NCBI RefSeq assembly: GCF_021026375.1
Contig: NZ_JAJNDB010000001.1
Coordinates: forward strand, 1,302,001 to 1,366,000
DNA length: 64,000 nucleotides
Source: Actinomycetospora endophytica
Lineage (GTDB): Bacteria > Actinomycetota > Actinomycetes > Mycobacteriales > Pseudonocardiaceae
Reading direction: 5' to 3'
Below, piece after piece: positions 1 to 7,867 of this stretch; position 1 is the stretch's first letter, and every line of letters starts with the position of its first letter. The notes beneath the pieces were generated by a model. The model made no database searches, was not told the DNA's origin, and saw nothing but the letters and a program-made list of their open reading frames with translations. Made by a program: the position numbers and the translations under genes.

Positions 1-1259
1 GCGAGCAGGGCGCTGACGTCGGCCGTGAGGTCCTCGGCGACCCGTGTCCGGGCCGGTCCGATCTCGGGCAGCCCGGTCCGGAAGTTCGCCCGCAGCCCCT
101 TGCGCGGCACGACCCGCAGCCGGAACGGGGTCCCGTCGGGCGCCCCGGCCAGGCGCGAGCCCGGGTGGGCCGCCGCGACCGGGTGCACGACGATCCGCTC
201 GTCGCCCAGCGCGGCGCCCCCGAGCACCGAGTCGAGCGCGGTGAGCAGGCCGGCGTCGCTGCGGTGGTTCGTGGCGAGGGTCGCGCGGGCGCCCGCCGAT
301 CCGGCCGCGGCGAGGTAGGAGACGACGTCGGCGCCGCGGAAGCCGTAGATCGCCTGCTTCGGGTCGCCGATCACGGTGAGCGTGCAGTGCCCGTGGAACG
401 CGACCCGCAGGATGTCCCACTGGATCGGGTCGGTGTCCTGGAACTCGTCGACCAGCACGACCCGGTAGCGGGCCCGCAGCCGCCGGCACGCCGCGTCGCC
501 GAGCCGCGGGTCGACCAGCGCCGCGTGCAGGCGGGTGAGCATGTCGTCGAAGGTGAAGAGCCGCCGCGTGCGCTTGCGCCGGTCGACCTCCTCCCGGACC
601 GCTGTCGCGAACCGGGACCGGGCGTCGGCCTCCCCACTGGTGACGCCCTTCGCCGGCGCGATGACCGCAGTCGGGTCGGTGACGGCGGCCCGACCGAGCG
701 CGAGGGCGGTGGCACGGTCGAACGGCGGGGTCGGCGCCTGCTCGGGGGCGTAGGCGCGGACGTAGAAGTCGTCGACGACCTCGGTGACGACGTCGTCGAT
801 CTGCTCGACGAACCGGGCGTCGGCGTCGGTGTCCCCGGCGACGCCGAGCCCGGCGAGCATGTCCTGACAGAACTGGTGCGTGGTGGCGATCGTCGCCTCG
901 TCGAAGTGCGCGAGGGCGTGCGCGAGCCGACGACGGCGTCGGGCCCGCTCGGCGTCGTCCACCGCGACGATGGAGGCGGTCACCGCGTCGGTGCCCGGCT
1001 CCCCGTCGGCGAGGGCCTGCTCGACGGCGACCAGCCGCTCCCGCACCCGTTCCCGCAGCTCCCGGGTGGCCTCGCGGCCGAACGTGACGAGCATGATCGC
1101 GGAGAGCGGCACCCCGGCCTCGGCGACGTAGCGGGCCGCGAGCGCGGCGATCGTGTACGTCTTGCCGGTCCCGGCGCTGGCCTCGAGGACCGTCGTGCCG
1201 GTGGGTAGCGGCCCGAGGACGTCGAACGCGGCCGCGGTGTCGGTGGTCGGGGCGCTCAC
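1..1259 (-). CDS. recB: RecBCD nuclease subunit RecB (N-terminal part, runs off the window)
   Basis: This is the beta subunit of exodeoxyribonuclease V, the 3'-5' SF1A helicase and nuclease that processes double-strand breaks with RecC and RecD. Only the first 419 codons lie in the window. Visible are the Walker A motif ASAGTGKT (residues about 27-34), the Walker B motif VLVDEFQDTDPIQ and the following GDPKQAIYGFRGAD motif, in the order expected for UvrD/RecB helicases. The GTG start overlaps the recC stop as GTGA, so the two genes are translationally coupled. The nuclease domain lies outside the window. Confidence 0.93.
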   Translation of the reverse strand, partial: MSAPTTDTAAAFDVLGPLPTGTTVLEASAGTGKTYTIAALAARYVAEAGVPLSAIMLVTFGREATRELRERVRERLVAVEQALADGEPGTDAVTASIVAVDDAERARRRRRLAHALAHFDEATIATTHQFCQDMLAGLGVAGDTDADARFVEQIDDVVTEVVDDFYVRAYAPEQAPTPPFDRATALALGRAAVTDPTAVIAPAKGVTSGEADARSRFATAVREEVDRRKRTRRLFTFDDMLTRLHAALVDPRLGDAACRRLRARYRVVLVDEFQDTDPIQWDILRVAFHGHCTLTVIGDPKQAIYGFRGADVVSYLAAAGSAGARATLATNHRSDAGLLTALDSVLGGAALGDERIVVHPVAAAHPGSRLAGAPDGTPFRLRVVPRKGLRANFRTGLPEIGPARTRVAEDLTADVSALL

Positions 1260-4200
1260 CGGTAGTGCTCCTCGCGTCCGGACTCCGCCTCGCGCAGCGG
1301 GCGCCACAGCCGCACCGCGAGCTCCCCGAACCGCGTCGACTCGCCGCCCGCGTCCGGCCCGGCCCCGGTCGGGGCGCCGGCCACGTCGTCGAGCGCGCGG
1401 TCGCGCCCCCAGACGAGCACGTGGGCGGCGTCGCGCCCGTCGCCCCAGTCGGCCGACCAGGACCGGCGGGCACCGTCGAAGGCCTGCCGGGTGGTCTTGC
1501 GCGGGCGGTCGGCCACGTAGCGCTCCGAGGACTTCCCGAACAGTGGCAGCGGTGCGCGCAGGCCCTCGGCGCGCAGCGCGACGAGGTCGGCGAGCACGGC
1601 GCGGGCGTGCTCGGGGTCGATCCGGTCGATCTTCTCGGTGCGGGGTCCGTCCTGGCCCTTGCCGATCGTCGCCGACGACCACGCCTCGTCCGGGTGCGCG
1701 ACGGCCAGCGCCAGCAGCTGGACCCACGCCCCGACGCGGTGCTTCGCGCCGAGACGGGAGAACGTGACCGAGGCGAGGGTCGAGCCGCGGACCCCGGGCA
1801 CCGTCCCGACCACGGTGGAGCCGTCGTCGAGCGCCGCGGAGATCGTGAGGTCGCGCGCCGGGGCCTCCCACAGCGGCGTCGCGGTCCGGACCAGATCCTC
1901 GGCCTGGCGCCCGATCGAGCGGACCAGCCGGTTCCCCAGGGCACCGGGCGGGAGGGTCCCGCGCCGCATCTCGGCCGACAGACAGGCGGTGACCCCGTGC
2001 CCGGCGAGCCGGTCGGTCAGCAGCCGCTCCCCGATCGCCCAGCGCGCCAGGCCGTCGGGCTCCACCGGGAGGGCCTCGTCGGGCTCGTCCTCGTCGCCCC
2101 GCGGGATCAGCGAGAGCCGCTGGCGCAGGAACGCCTTCACCGGGTGCTCGACGAAGCGCACGAGATCGACCAGGTCGACCTCCTCGGGGCCCGCCGCGGC
2201 CGGCAGCGGGCCGTCGAGGAACCGCGGTGGCGTGGCCCGGCCGGAGAGCAGCGCCCGGGCCCCGGCCAGCTGGGTGGCGTCGAAGCTGAACGGCCGGCCC
2301 GCGCGGGTGCTGAACTCCGCCGCGGCGAACGGCTGCAGGGGGTGCCGCCGCACGACGTGCTCGCGAGCCGGCCGCCCGTCGACGGACACGGTCCGGTCCA
2401 GCGTGTCGAGCAGTTCCCCGACCGGGACGGCCGGCGGGCGCGGCGCGTTGGTGCGCTCGTCGGCCCCGGAGTGCACGACGACGAGCCGCTCGGTGGCCGC
2501 GAGGATCGCGTCGAGGAGCAGCTGGCGGTCCTCCGCGGCGGCGTCCCGTTCCCCCACGCACGGGTCCCGGGCGAGGACGTCGTCGCCGTCGGTGCGGGTC
2601 TCGCGGGGGAAGACCTGGTCGTCGAGACCGAGCAGGCACACCACCCGGTGCGGCACGCTGCGCATCGGCAGCAGGGTGGCCACGGTCAGCGTGCCGGTGC
2701 GGAAGTTCGCCCGGGTGGGCCGGCCGGCGAGGTGGTCGGCGAGCACCGCGCGGAGGTCGTGCAGCGTCAGGGCGGGAGCCCCGGCGTCCGCGGCACCCGA
2801 GCCCCGGACCTCGGCGAGCACCGCCCGGGTCTGGGTGAGCTGCCAGACGTCGGCGGGCGGGGTCGCGGTGAGCCCCTCGACGGCGAGGGTGAGCGCGTCG
2901 AGCCAGGCGTCGAGGGGCTGCGCGCCGGTGTGCCCGCCCGCGCCTGTCCGCTCGCCGCGCATCCGGTCGAGCACCTCGCCGACCCGGTCGACCAGCTCCG
3001 CGAGCCGGCCCACCAGGTCGGCGTCCCTGGAGTCGACCTCGTCGAGCGGCAGCGCGGTGTCGAGCCAGACCTGCTCGTCGCCGGACATCGCGACGCCGAG
3101 GAGCAGCCGGTCGAGGCCGCGCTCCCAGGTGTTGTCGGCGACCTTCCCGAGCCGGTACGCGGCGCGGTGGTCCTGGTCGAGCCCCCAACGGACCCCGGCG
3201 CGGGCGACGAGGGTCCGCAGCCGCTCGAGGTCGTCGTCGTCGAACCGGAAGCGCCGCCGCACCGGGCCGGTCTCCGCGAGGTCGAGCAGCTCGCTCGCGG
3301 ACAGCCGGGCGTCGGCGAGGTCCAGCACCGTGCCGAGGACGCCGAGCAGCGGGTTGACCTGGGTGAGCGCGCGGTCGGCCAGCCGCACCTGCAGCTGGTG
3401 CCCGGGATGCTCGCCCTCCCCCGCGCCGCCGAACGCGGCGGTGATCAGCGGGGCGAACGTCTCGACGTCGGGGCACATCACGACGACGTCGCGCGGCTCC
3501 AGCGAGGGGTCGTCCGCCAGCAGCCCGAGCACCGCCTCGCGGAGCACTTCGACCTGCCGGTCCGGCCCGTGGCAGGAGTGCACGACGACGCTGTCGTCCC
3601 CCGGTCGCTCGGTGAGCACCGGCGCGTGGTCGTGCCGCAGGTCGTCCTGCAGCCGCTCCAGCAGCGTCGTCGGGGGGTGCTCCGGCGCCGGGTGGTGCAC
3701 GTCGACGACGTCCCGGCCGTCGGGCGCGGGCAGGCGCAGCTGCAGCTCGCGGGCGTCGCGCGCGAGGGAACGCAGCAGCGGGTGCGCCGCGGCGTCGGCC
3801 GTCGGGTCCTCCCGACGGCGTCCCGGTCCGGCGCCGTGCGCGGCGCGCACCGCGTCCCACAGCGCCGGCGACGGGTGCGGCAGCCAGAGGTGCACCTCGC
3901 GGGTGCGGGCGAGGGCCTCGAGGACCTCCAGGTGGGCGGTGGCGAGGCGCGTCGGGCCGAACACCGACAGCCGCGCCGGGAGGTCGCCGACGCCACCCGC
4001 CAGGGCACGGCAGTGTTCCGGCAGCGTCTCGGCGGGCCCGGGGACGCCGAGCCGGTCCCGCAGGCGGCGCCACAGCTCGGACTGCCAGCGCAGGTCCGCC
4101 GGCACGTCGCCCCCGGCGCCGTCGTCCTCCTCCTTCGCCGCCCAGGCCCGCAGCATGGCCGGGCGGTGGTCGCCGTAGGCGTCGAAGAGCCGCGCGAGGT

Positions 4201-4609
4201 GGCGGGCCGCCGCGAACCGCCGGCCCGCCCGGGTGCCCGAAGTGTCCCCGACGACCCCGAGGTAGGTGCCCAGCGGGGCGCACCAGTCCTCGACCGCGCA
4301 CGCGTCGATCACCTCGAGCAGCGGCCAGACCAGGCGCTCGGGACGCCAGGGATCGTCCTCGGCGCGACCGCGGGCCCGGGCGACGAGCTCGGCGGGGGCC
4401 GGGAACTCGACGCGGGCGCACACGCCGTCCTCGCCGTCCGCCGCGCCGAGCCGGTGGGCCAGGCGCTGGGCGAGCCAGCGCTCCACCCCGCGGGTCGGCA
4501 CCGCGACGACGTCGGCCGCGAACGGGTCCTCCGGGGGCGCGGCGAGCACCTCGGCCAGCGCCTCGGCCAGCCGGTCGGCGCGCTCGGCGCGGTGCACGTG
4601 GAGCCCCAC
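1256..4609 (-). CDS. recC: RecBCD subunit RecC
   Basis: This 1117-residue protein has the usual RecC length and begins with the family pattern GLHVHRAERADRLAEAL. RecC is a catalytically dead helicase and nuclease fold that scaffolds RecB and RecD and reads Chi-like sites in the complex. The sequence has the conserved DDQVFPRE segment and the C-terminal WGRDRALDD segment. The GTG start is preceded by a G-rich Shine-Dalgarno stretch (GAGGGGGGTGAC). recB follows immediately with a 4-base overlap, so recC leads the operon here. No LexA-like box was seen upstream. Confidence 0.92.
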   Translation of the reverse strand: MGLHVHRAERADRLAEALAEVLAAPPEDPFAADVVAVPTRGVERWLAQRLAHRLGAADGEDGVCARVEFPAPAELVARARGRAEDDPWRPERLVWPLLEVIDACAVEDWCAPLGTYLGVVGDTSGTRAGRRFAAARHLARLFDAYGDHRPAMLRAWAAKEEDDGAGGDVPADLRWQSELWRRLRDRLGVPGPAETLPEHCRALAGGVGDLPARLSVFGPTRLATAHLEVLEALARTREVHLWLPHPSPALWDAVRAAHGAGPGRRREDPTADAAAHPLLRSLARDARELQLRLPAPDGRDVVDVHHPAPEHPPTTLLERLQDDLRHDHAPVLTERPGDDSVVVHSCHGPDRQVEVLREAVLGLLADDPSLEPRDVVVMCPDVETFAPLITAAFGGAGEGEHPGHQLQVRLADRALTQVNPLLGVLGTVLDLADARLSASELLDLAETGPVRRRFRFDDDDLERLRTLVARAGVRWGLDQDHRAAYRLGKVADNTWERGLDRLLLGVAMSGDEQVWLDTALPLDEVDSRDADLVGRLAELVDRVGEVLDRMRGERTGAGGHTGAQPLDAWLDALTLAVEGLTATPPADVWQLTQTRAVLAEVRGSGAADAGAPALTLHDLRAVLADHLAGRPTRANFRTGTLTVATLLPMRSVPHRVVCLLGLDDQVFPRETRTDGDDVLARDPCVGERDAAAEDRQLLLDAILAATERLVVVHSGADERTNAPRPPAVPVGELLDTLDRTVSVDGRPAREHVVRRHPLQPFAAAEFSTRAGRPFSFDATQLAGARALLSGRATPPRFLDGPLPAAAGPEEVDLVDLVRFVEHPVKAFLRQRLSLIPRGDEDEPDEALPVEPDGLARWAIGERLLTDRLAGHGVTACLSAEMRRGTLPPGALGNRLVRSIGRQAEDLVRTATPLWEAPARDLTISAALDDGSTVVGTVPGVRGSTLASVTFSRLGAKHRVGAWVQLLALAVAHPDEAWSSATIGKGQDGPRTEKIDRIDPEHARAVLADLVALRAEGLRAPLPLFGKSSERYVADRPRKTTRQAFDGARRSWSADWGDGRDAAHVLVWGRDRALDDVAGAPTGAGPDAGGESTRFGELAVRLWRPLREAESGREEHYR

Positions 4610-4648
4610 GTCACCCCCCTCGCTCGGTCTCGCGTCCCTCGTCCCGGC

Positions 4649-4654
4649 ACGCTA
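4649..4654 (-). promoter_or_regulatory. Candidate -10 box for recC
   Basis: On the minus strand this reads TAGCGT, a match to the actinobacterial TANNNT -10 pattern, about 40 nt upstream of the recC start. It lies in the 101-bp divergent gap shared with the DUF3293 gene. No convincing -35 element was found, so this is a weak call. Confidence 0.3.
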
Positions 4655-4710
4655 GACGCGCCCCCCGACAGCGTGATCCGCCCCCCGGCGACGACCACGG
4701 AAGGCGCGCC

Positions 4711-5151
4711 GTGCCCGACCTCGACGACCGTCTCGCCGGCTACGCGCACGCCCGGGTCGTCTTCGAGTTCCCCGACGGCCGCCTCACCCTCCGGCCCGCC
4801 GAGCACCCCGGTCGCTACCCGCTCGACGCCTCTCCGGTCCACGTGCTGACCGCCCACAACCCCGGCGCGGCACGGCCCGGCGCCGTCGAGAACCGTCGCA
4901 ACCAAGCGGCCCTGGAGGCGGAGCTGACGGCCTGCGGCCTCACCGTGACGCGGGCCGTGGCGTCCGCGACGGACGGCTCGCACGCCGAGGAGTCCGCGGC
5001 CGTCCTCGGGTGGGACGACGACCGGGCGCTCGCCCTGGCGCGGCGGTTCGGGCAGGACGCGATCTTCCGGTGGTCACCGACCGCGTGGGCGGTGGTGCCG
5101 TGCGACGGCGGGTCGGCGCTGCGGCTGGGATGGACGCTGCACCCGGGGTGA
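4711..5151 (+). CDS. DUF3293 domain protein
   Basis: This 146-residue cytoplasmic protein has the DUF3293 signature: a segment HVLTAHNPG followed by ENRRNQAALEAEL, then a C-terminal domain ending in a short Trp/Gly-rich stretch. The function of the family is unknown. The GTG start follows GGAAGGCGCGCC, a plausible ribosome binding site. The gene is divergent from recC and convergent with the next minus-strand gene, with only 6 bp between stop codons. Confidence 0.8.
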   Translation: MPDLDDRLAGYAHARVVFEFPDGRLTLRPAEHPGRYPLDASPVHVLTAHNPGAARPGAVENRRNQAALEAELTACGLTVTRAVASATDGSHAEESAAVLGWDDDRALALARRFGQDAIFRWSPTAWAVVPCDGGSALRLGWTLHPG

Positions 5152-5157
5152 ACCCGG

Positions 5158-5637
5158 TCAAGGGCAGCCGGAGGAGACCTTCACCCGCCACCAGCCCGCG
5201 AGCCGGCCGACGACGCCGAGCACCGGTCGGACCTGCCAGCGGCAGCAGCCGGGGAGCCCGAGGTCGTCGGTCGTCAGCCGGACGCCACGGTGGGCGCCGG
5301 GATCGTCGTACATCGCCTGGAGCAGGGCGCGGGCCCGGACGTGCTCCTCCTCGCGGCGGGCGCTGACGGCCCGGACGTCGTCGAGGTGAGCGAGCAGGTC
5401 GTCACGCAGGGCCTCCAGCTCCCCGAGACCGAGCAGCCGCGGCCCGCCGGGGCTCCCGCCCCGCGCCGCCGTGAGCGCCTCGGAGGTCCAGTCGGCCGCC
5501 AGGGTCCGCCGCAGCTCCTCCCCGAGCGCGGTGACCTGCTCGCGCAGCGCCCGGCGCGAGGCGACCGTCTCGGGCGCGTCGAGCGTGGGGAGCACCGGCG
5601 CGGGGGTGAGGTCCGCCCGCGGTTCGGTGGAGGTCAT
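5158..5637 (-). CDS. Hypothetical protein, 159 residues
   Basis: The ATG at 5637 was chosen because GGGAGG lies 5-10 nt upstream; the frame stays open further upstream but without such a site. The first 20 residues are Pro/Ala/Thr-rich. The middle (about 25-110) is Leu/Arg/Glu-rich and probably helical. The C-terminal 40 residues (LGLPGCCRWQVRPVLGV region) hold a Cys pair and several Trp and Gly. No family was recognised. The adjacent minus-strand gene starts about 0.7 kb upstream and could share a transcript. Confidence 0.55.
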   Translation of the reverse strand: MTSTEPRADLTPAPVLPTLDAPETVASRRALREQVTALGEELRRTLAADWTSEALTAARGGSPGGPRLLGLGELEALRDDLLAHLDDVRAVSARREEEHVRARALLQAMYDDPGAHRGVRLTTDDLGLPGCCRWQVRPVLGVVGRLAGWWRVKVSSGCP

Positions 5638-5714
5638 CGTGCCTCCCGGTTCCGGCCTGTTCCGACGACGACGTGGGTGAGTGTCCGTGTCCGCGGCGGC
5701 GGGCGCCACCCCGG

Positions 5715-6365
5715 TCAGTGCCCGGAGAGGTAGCGCGCCGCCCGCCACACCGCCTCGCTGACCTCCCAGCTCGGCATCCCGGGGACACCGATCGCGTAGA
5801 GCACGACCCGACGGGCCCGCGTGCCGGCGCCGAGTCCCCGCGGCGGATCCCCCACCACCGGAGCGACGGGGCCGTCGGCGTCCGCCATCACGACCTCCCC
5901 GACGGGGACCGCCGCGCCGCGCCGGCCCCACCGCTCACCGCGCGCGGCCGGGCGCACGTGCCACGGCCCCCGGGTGCGGCGGGCGTCGAGCGCCCCGAGG
6001 GACACGCCGACCTCGGCGAGGATCGCGAGCTGCACGTCGTGGGACGGATCGCGGGAGAGCAGGTGACCGGTCACGACGACCTCCCGCGCCTCCCGTTCCA
6101 GCGCCGTCGGCGGGACGGCGGGGTCGAGGCCGAGCTGCCGCTCGAAGTCCGCGTACGCCGGGTGCGCGAGACGGCCGGCGCGCTCACGCATCCGCTCGGC
6201 GGCGTGGAGGGAGCCGGACAGCCGATCGAGCCGCTCCCGCCCGGCGTCGTGGGCGCCGCGACCGAGGGTCGCCGTCGTCGTCCACAGTTCGATCTCCCCG
6301 AGCTCGGCGAGCACCGTCGCGTCGACGGCGCCGGGAGCCGGCTCACCCTCATCCGGGGGTGTCAT
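5715..6365 (-). CDS. Possible B3/B4 (PheRS beta-like) domain protein
   Basis: This is a 216-residue soluble protein. Its central part (HPAYADFERQLGLDP, then a region ending VSLGALDARR) and later HVRPAARGE, GEVVMADADG and VVLYAIGV fit the order of motifs in stand-alone B3/B4 domain proteins. Those resemble the tRNA-editing domain of phenylalanyl-tRNA synthetase beta. The match was judged by eye and the usual Asp/Asn pocket residues are not all clear. It could instead be an unrelated actinobacterial hypothetical. It is divergent from the F420-type enzyme gene. Confidence 0.45.
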   Translation of the reverse strand: MTPPDEGEPAPGAVDATVLAELGEIELWTTTATLGRGAHDAGRERLDRLSGSLHAAERMRERAGRLAHPAYADFERQLGLDPAVPPTALEREAREVVVTGHLLSRDPSHDVQLAILAEVGVSLGALDARRTRGPWHVRPAARGERWGRRGAAVPVGEVVMADADGPVAPVVGDPPRGLGAGTRARRVVLYAIGVPGMPSWEVSEAVWRAARYLSGH

Positions 6366-6403
6366 GGCACGCAGACCGGTCTGCGGAGGGGTTCACTGGG
6401 GGT

Positions 6404-6826
6404 GTGAGCGACTGGAACCAGCAGATCATCGAGGACTTCCGATCCCACGGTGGGCACGTCGGTGGGCAGTTCGAGGGCGCACCGCTGCTCCTCCTGCACC
6501 ACGTCGGCCGCCGCAGTGGCACCGAGCGCCTGAGCCCGATGATGTACCAGGTGGTGGGCGACGACTGGGCGGTGTTCGCGTCGAAGGCGGGCATGCCCGA
6601 CAACCCGGACTGGTACCACAATCTCCTCGCCCGGCCCGACGTCTCGGTCGAGATCGGCGACGGGACGAGCATCGAGACGATCCCGGTGCACGCCCGGGAC
6701 CTGCCCGCCGACGAGCGGGCCCCGATCTGGGAGACCCAGAAGCAGCGCTACCCCGGGTTCGCGGACTACGAGGCCAAGACCTCCCGGACGATCCCGGTCG
6801 TGCTGTTGACGCGGCGCGCCGACTGA
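6404..6826 (+). CDS. F420-dependent nitroreductase/quinone reductase family (Ddn-like)
   Basis: The 140-residue protein belongs to the split-barrel family of Mycobacterium Ddn, which uses reduced deazaflavin F420 to reduce quinones and nitro compounds. Visible family features are the N-terminal IIEDFRSHGGHVGG, the conserved LLLHHVGRRSGTERLSP and the FASKAGMPDNPDWYHNLLA segment. The start is GTG 6404 (reading VSDWNQQ), which gives the normal family length; longer in-frame starts upstream would add an atypical tail. A role in redox defence is inferred from the family only. Confidence 0.85.
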   Translation: MSDWNQQIIEDFRSHGGHVGGQFEGAPLLLLHHVGRRSGTERLSPMMYQVVGDDWAVFASKAGMPDNPDWYHNLLARPDVSVEIGDGTSIETIPVHARDLPADERAPIWETQKQRYPGFADYEAKTSRTIPVVLLTRRAD

Positions 6827-6898
6827 GTCCCATCCCCCGATCGGGGAGGCAGGCCGACCCCTCAGCGTGGTCGCTTGCTCACGCTGACTACCGTAGGG

Positions 6899-7789
6899 GT
6901 GTTCCGAAGCACGCCGCGGGTCGCGCAGGAGAGGAGACGTGCCATCGCGCCACGCCACTCCGCACGGTCGGGCCGCGAGCGCACCCAACGGTCGCCCGCA
7001 CGCCCCCTGGCCCTGGAGAACCGGCCGAACTCCGTCCGGCGCGCACCCGCACCCCGGCGTCCCTCGCCCACCGAGGGACGCTCCGGCGACGGACGCTCGC
7101 CCGACGGGCGCCCGAGGACGCCGCGGCCCGCCTCCGAGGCGCGTAGCCCGTCGACCGCACTCGCCCGCCGGGAGCCCACCGGCCGCCCGGTGCGACGCAC
7201 CCCCGCGCCCGCGGCCCGCTGGCGGACGGGACCGGCGCTGCTGCTCTCGCTCGGGGTCCTGCTCGCCATGGGCGCCGTGCTGCTGGTCTTCGCCGGTGGC
7301 ACCGACAACTCCGCTCCCGCCGCGGCCGCACCCGTCGCCCCGGCGGCGCCCGCGGTCGCCGCCGTGCACCCCGCCGACACCCCCTCCGGTCCGGTCGCCC
7401 TGACGCCGGCGGAGCTCGCCAAGTGCTCCGCGGCGGCGACGGCCTGCGTGGACCTCGCCGCTCACACGGCGTGGCTGCAGCAGGACGGCAAGCCGGTCGG
7501 CGGGCCGGTCGAGATGCTGCCCGGCGCCGACACGTTCAAGCGCCCGCCCGGCCCGACCTCCTCGGCGACCCCGACCGGCACCTTCCACGTGCTGCGCAAG
7601 GACAAGGACGGGTACAGCACCGAGTTCGACGAGCCGATGCACCACGCGGTCTACTTCGCGCCGGGCGGCATCGCGTTCCACGAGGGCAGCCTGACCACCT
7701 CGTCGAACGGCTGCATCCACCTCTCGGCCGCGGACGCGACGACGTTCTTCGACGCGCTGCGCATCGGCGACGGGGTGACGGTCTTCTAG
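6899..7789 (+). CDS. Membrane-anchored L,D-transpeptidase (YkuD domain)
   Basis: The enzyme makes 3-3 (mDAP-mDAP) peptidoglycan crosslinks at the outer face of the membrane. It has an Arg/Pro-rich N-terminus of about 100 residues, one transmembrane helix (LLLSLGVLLAMGAVLL), an Ala/Pro linker and a C-terminal YkuD domain. The catalytic block reads IAFHEGS followed by SSNGCIHL, with the nucleophilic Cys. The start is uncertain: TTG 6875, GTG 6899 and GTG 7190 are all in frame. A good Shine-Dalgarno (AGGAGAGGAGA, 6927-6937) precedes only a GTG in another frame and an in-frame ATC. The TAG stop overlaps a palindromic repeat. Confidence 0.82.
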   Translation: MFRSTPRVAQERRRAIAPRHSARSGRERTQRSPARPLALENRPNSVRRAPAPRRPSPTEGRSGDGRSPDGRPRTPRPASEARSPSTALARREPTGRPVRRTPAPAARWRTGPALLLSLGVLLAMGAVLLVFAGGTDNSAPAAAAPVAPAAPAVAAVHPADTPSGPVALTPAELAKCSAAATACVDLAAHTAWLQQDGKPVGGPVEMLPGADTFKRPPGPTSSATPTGTFHVLRKDKDGYSTEFDEPMHHAVYFAPGGIAFHEGSLTTSSNGCIHLSAADATTFFDALRIGDGVTVF

Positions 7790-7862
7790 GTGGGCTCCGC
7801 GCTCGTGAGCACTAACTGACGTCCTGGCGTCAATTAGTGCTCACAGGCGCGTCAGCGCACCT
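7788..7862. repeat. Palindromic element, copy A
   Basis: The core is at 7805-7844, starting GTGAGCACTAAC and ending TTAGTGCTCAC around a TGACGTCCTGGCGTCA centre. The outer arms run from AGGTGGGCT to AGCGCACCT. The left end overlaps the TAG stop of the transpeptidase. The right end lies 6 bp from the stop of the convergent ATPase gene, so it probably doubles as a bidirectional terminator. Four further copies are in the window. Confidence 0.85.
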
Positions 7863-7867
7863 GCTGA

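Noticed and set aside
1265..4849. A very long plus-strand open frame opposite recC, and similar frames opposite the ATPase (7913-11317) and jetC (31296-34544)
   Set aside because: They are antisense shadows created by high GC content. Their translations are low-complexity Arg/Gly/Pro/Val strings with no family resemblance, while the opposite frames encode clear proteins.
6939..7403. A GTG-started frame with an excellent Shine-Dalgarno inside the L,D-transpeptidase gene
   Set aside because: The product is Arg/Pro/Ser-rich without a domain and ends in the middle of the real gene. The transpeptidase frame has the catalytic motif. The binding site may serve an unusual start instead.
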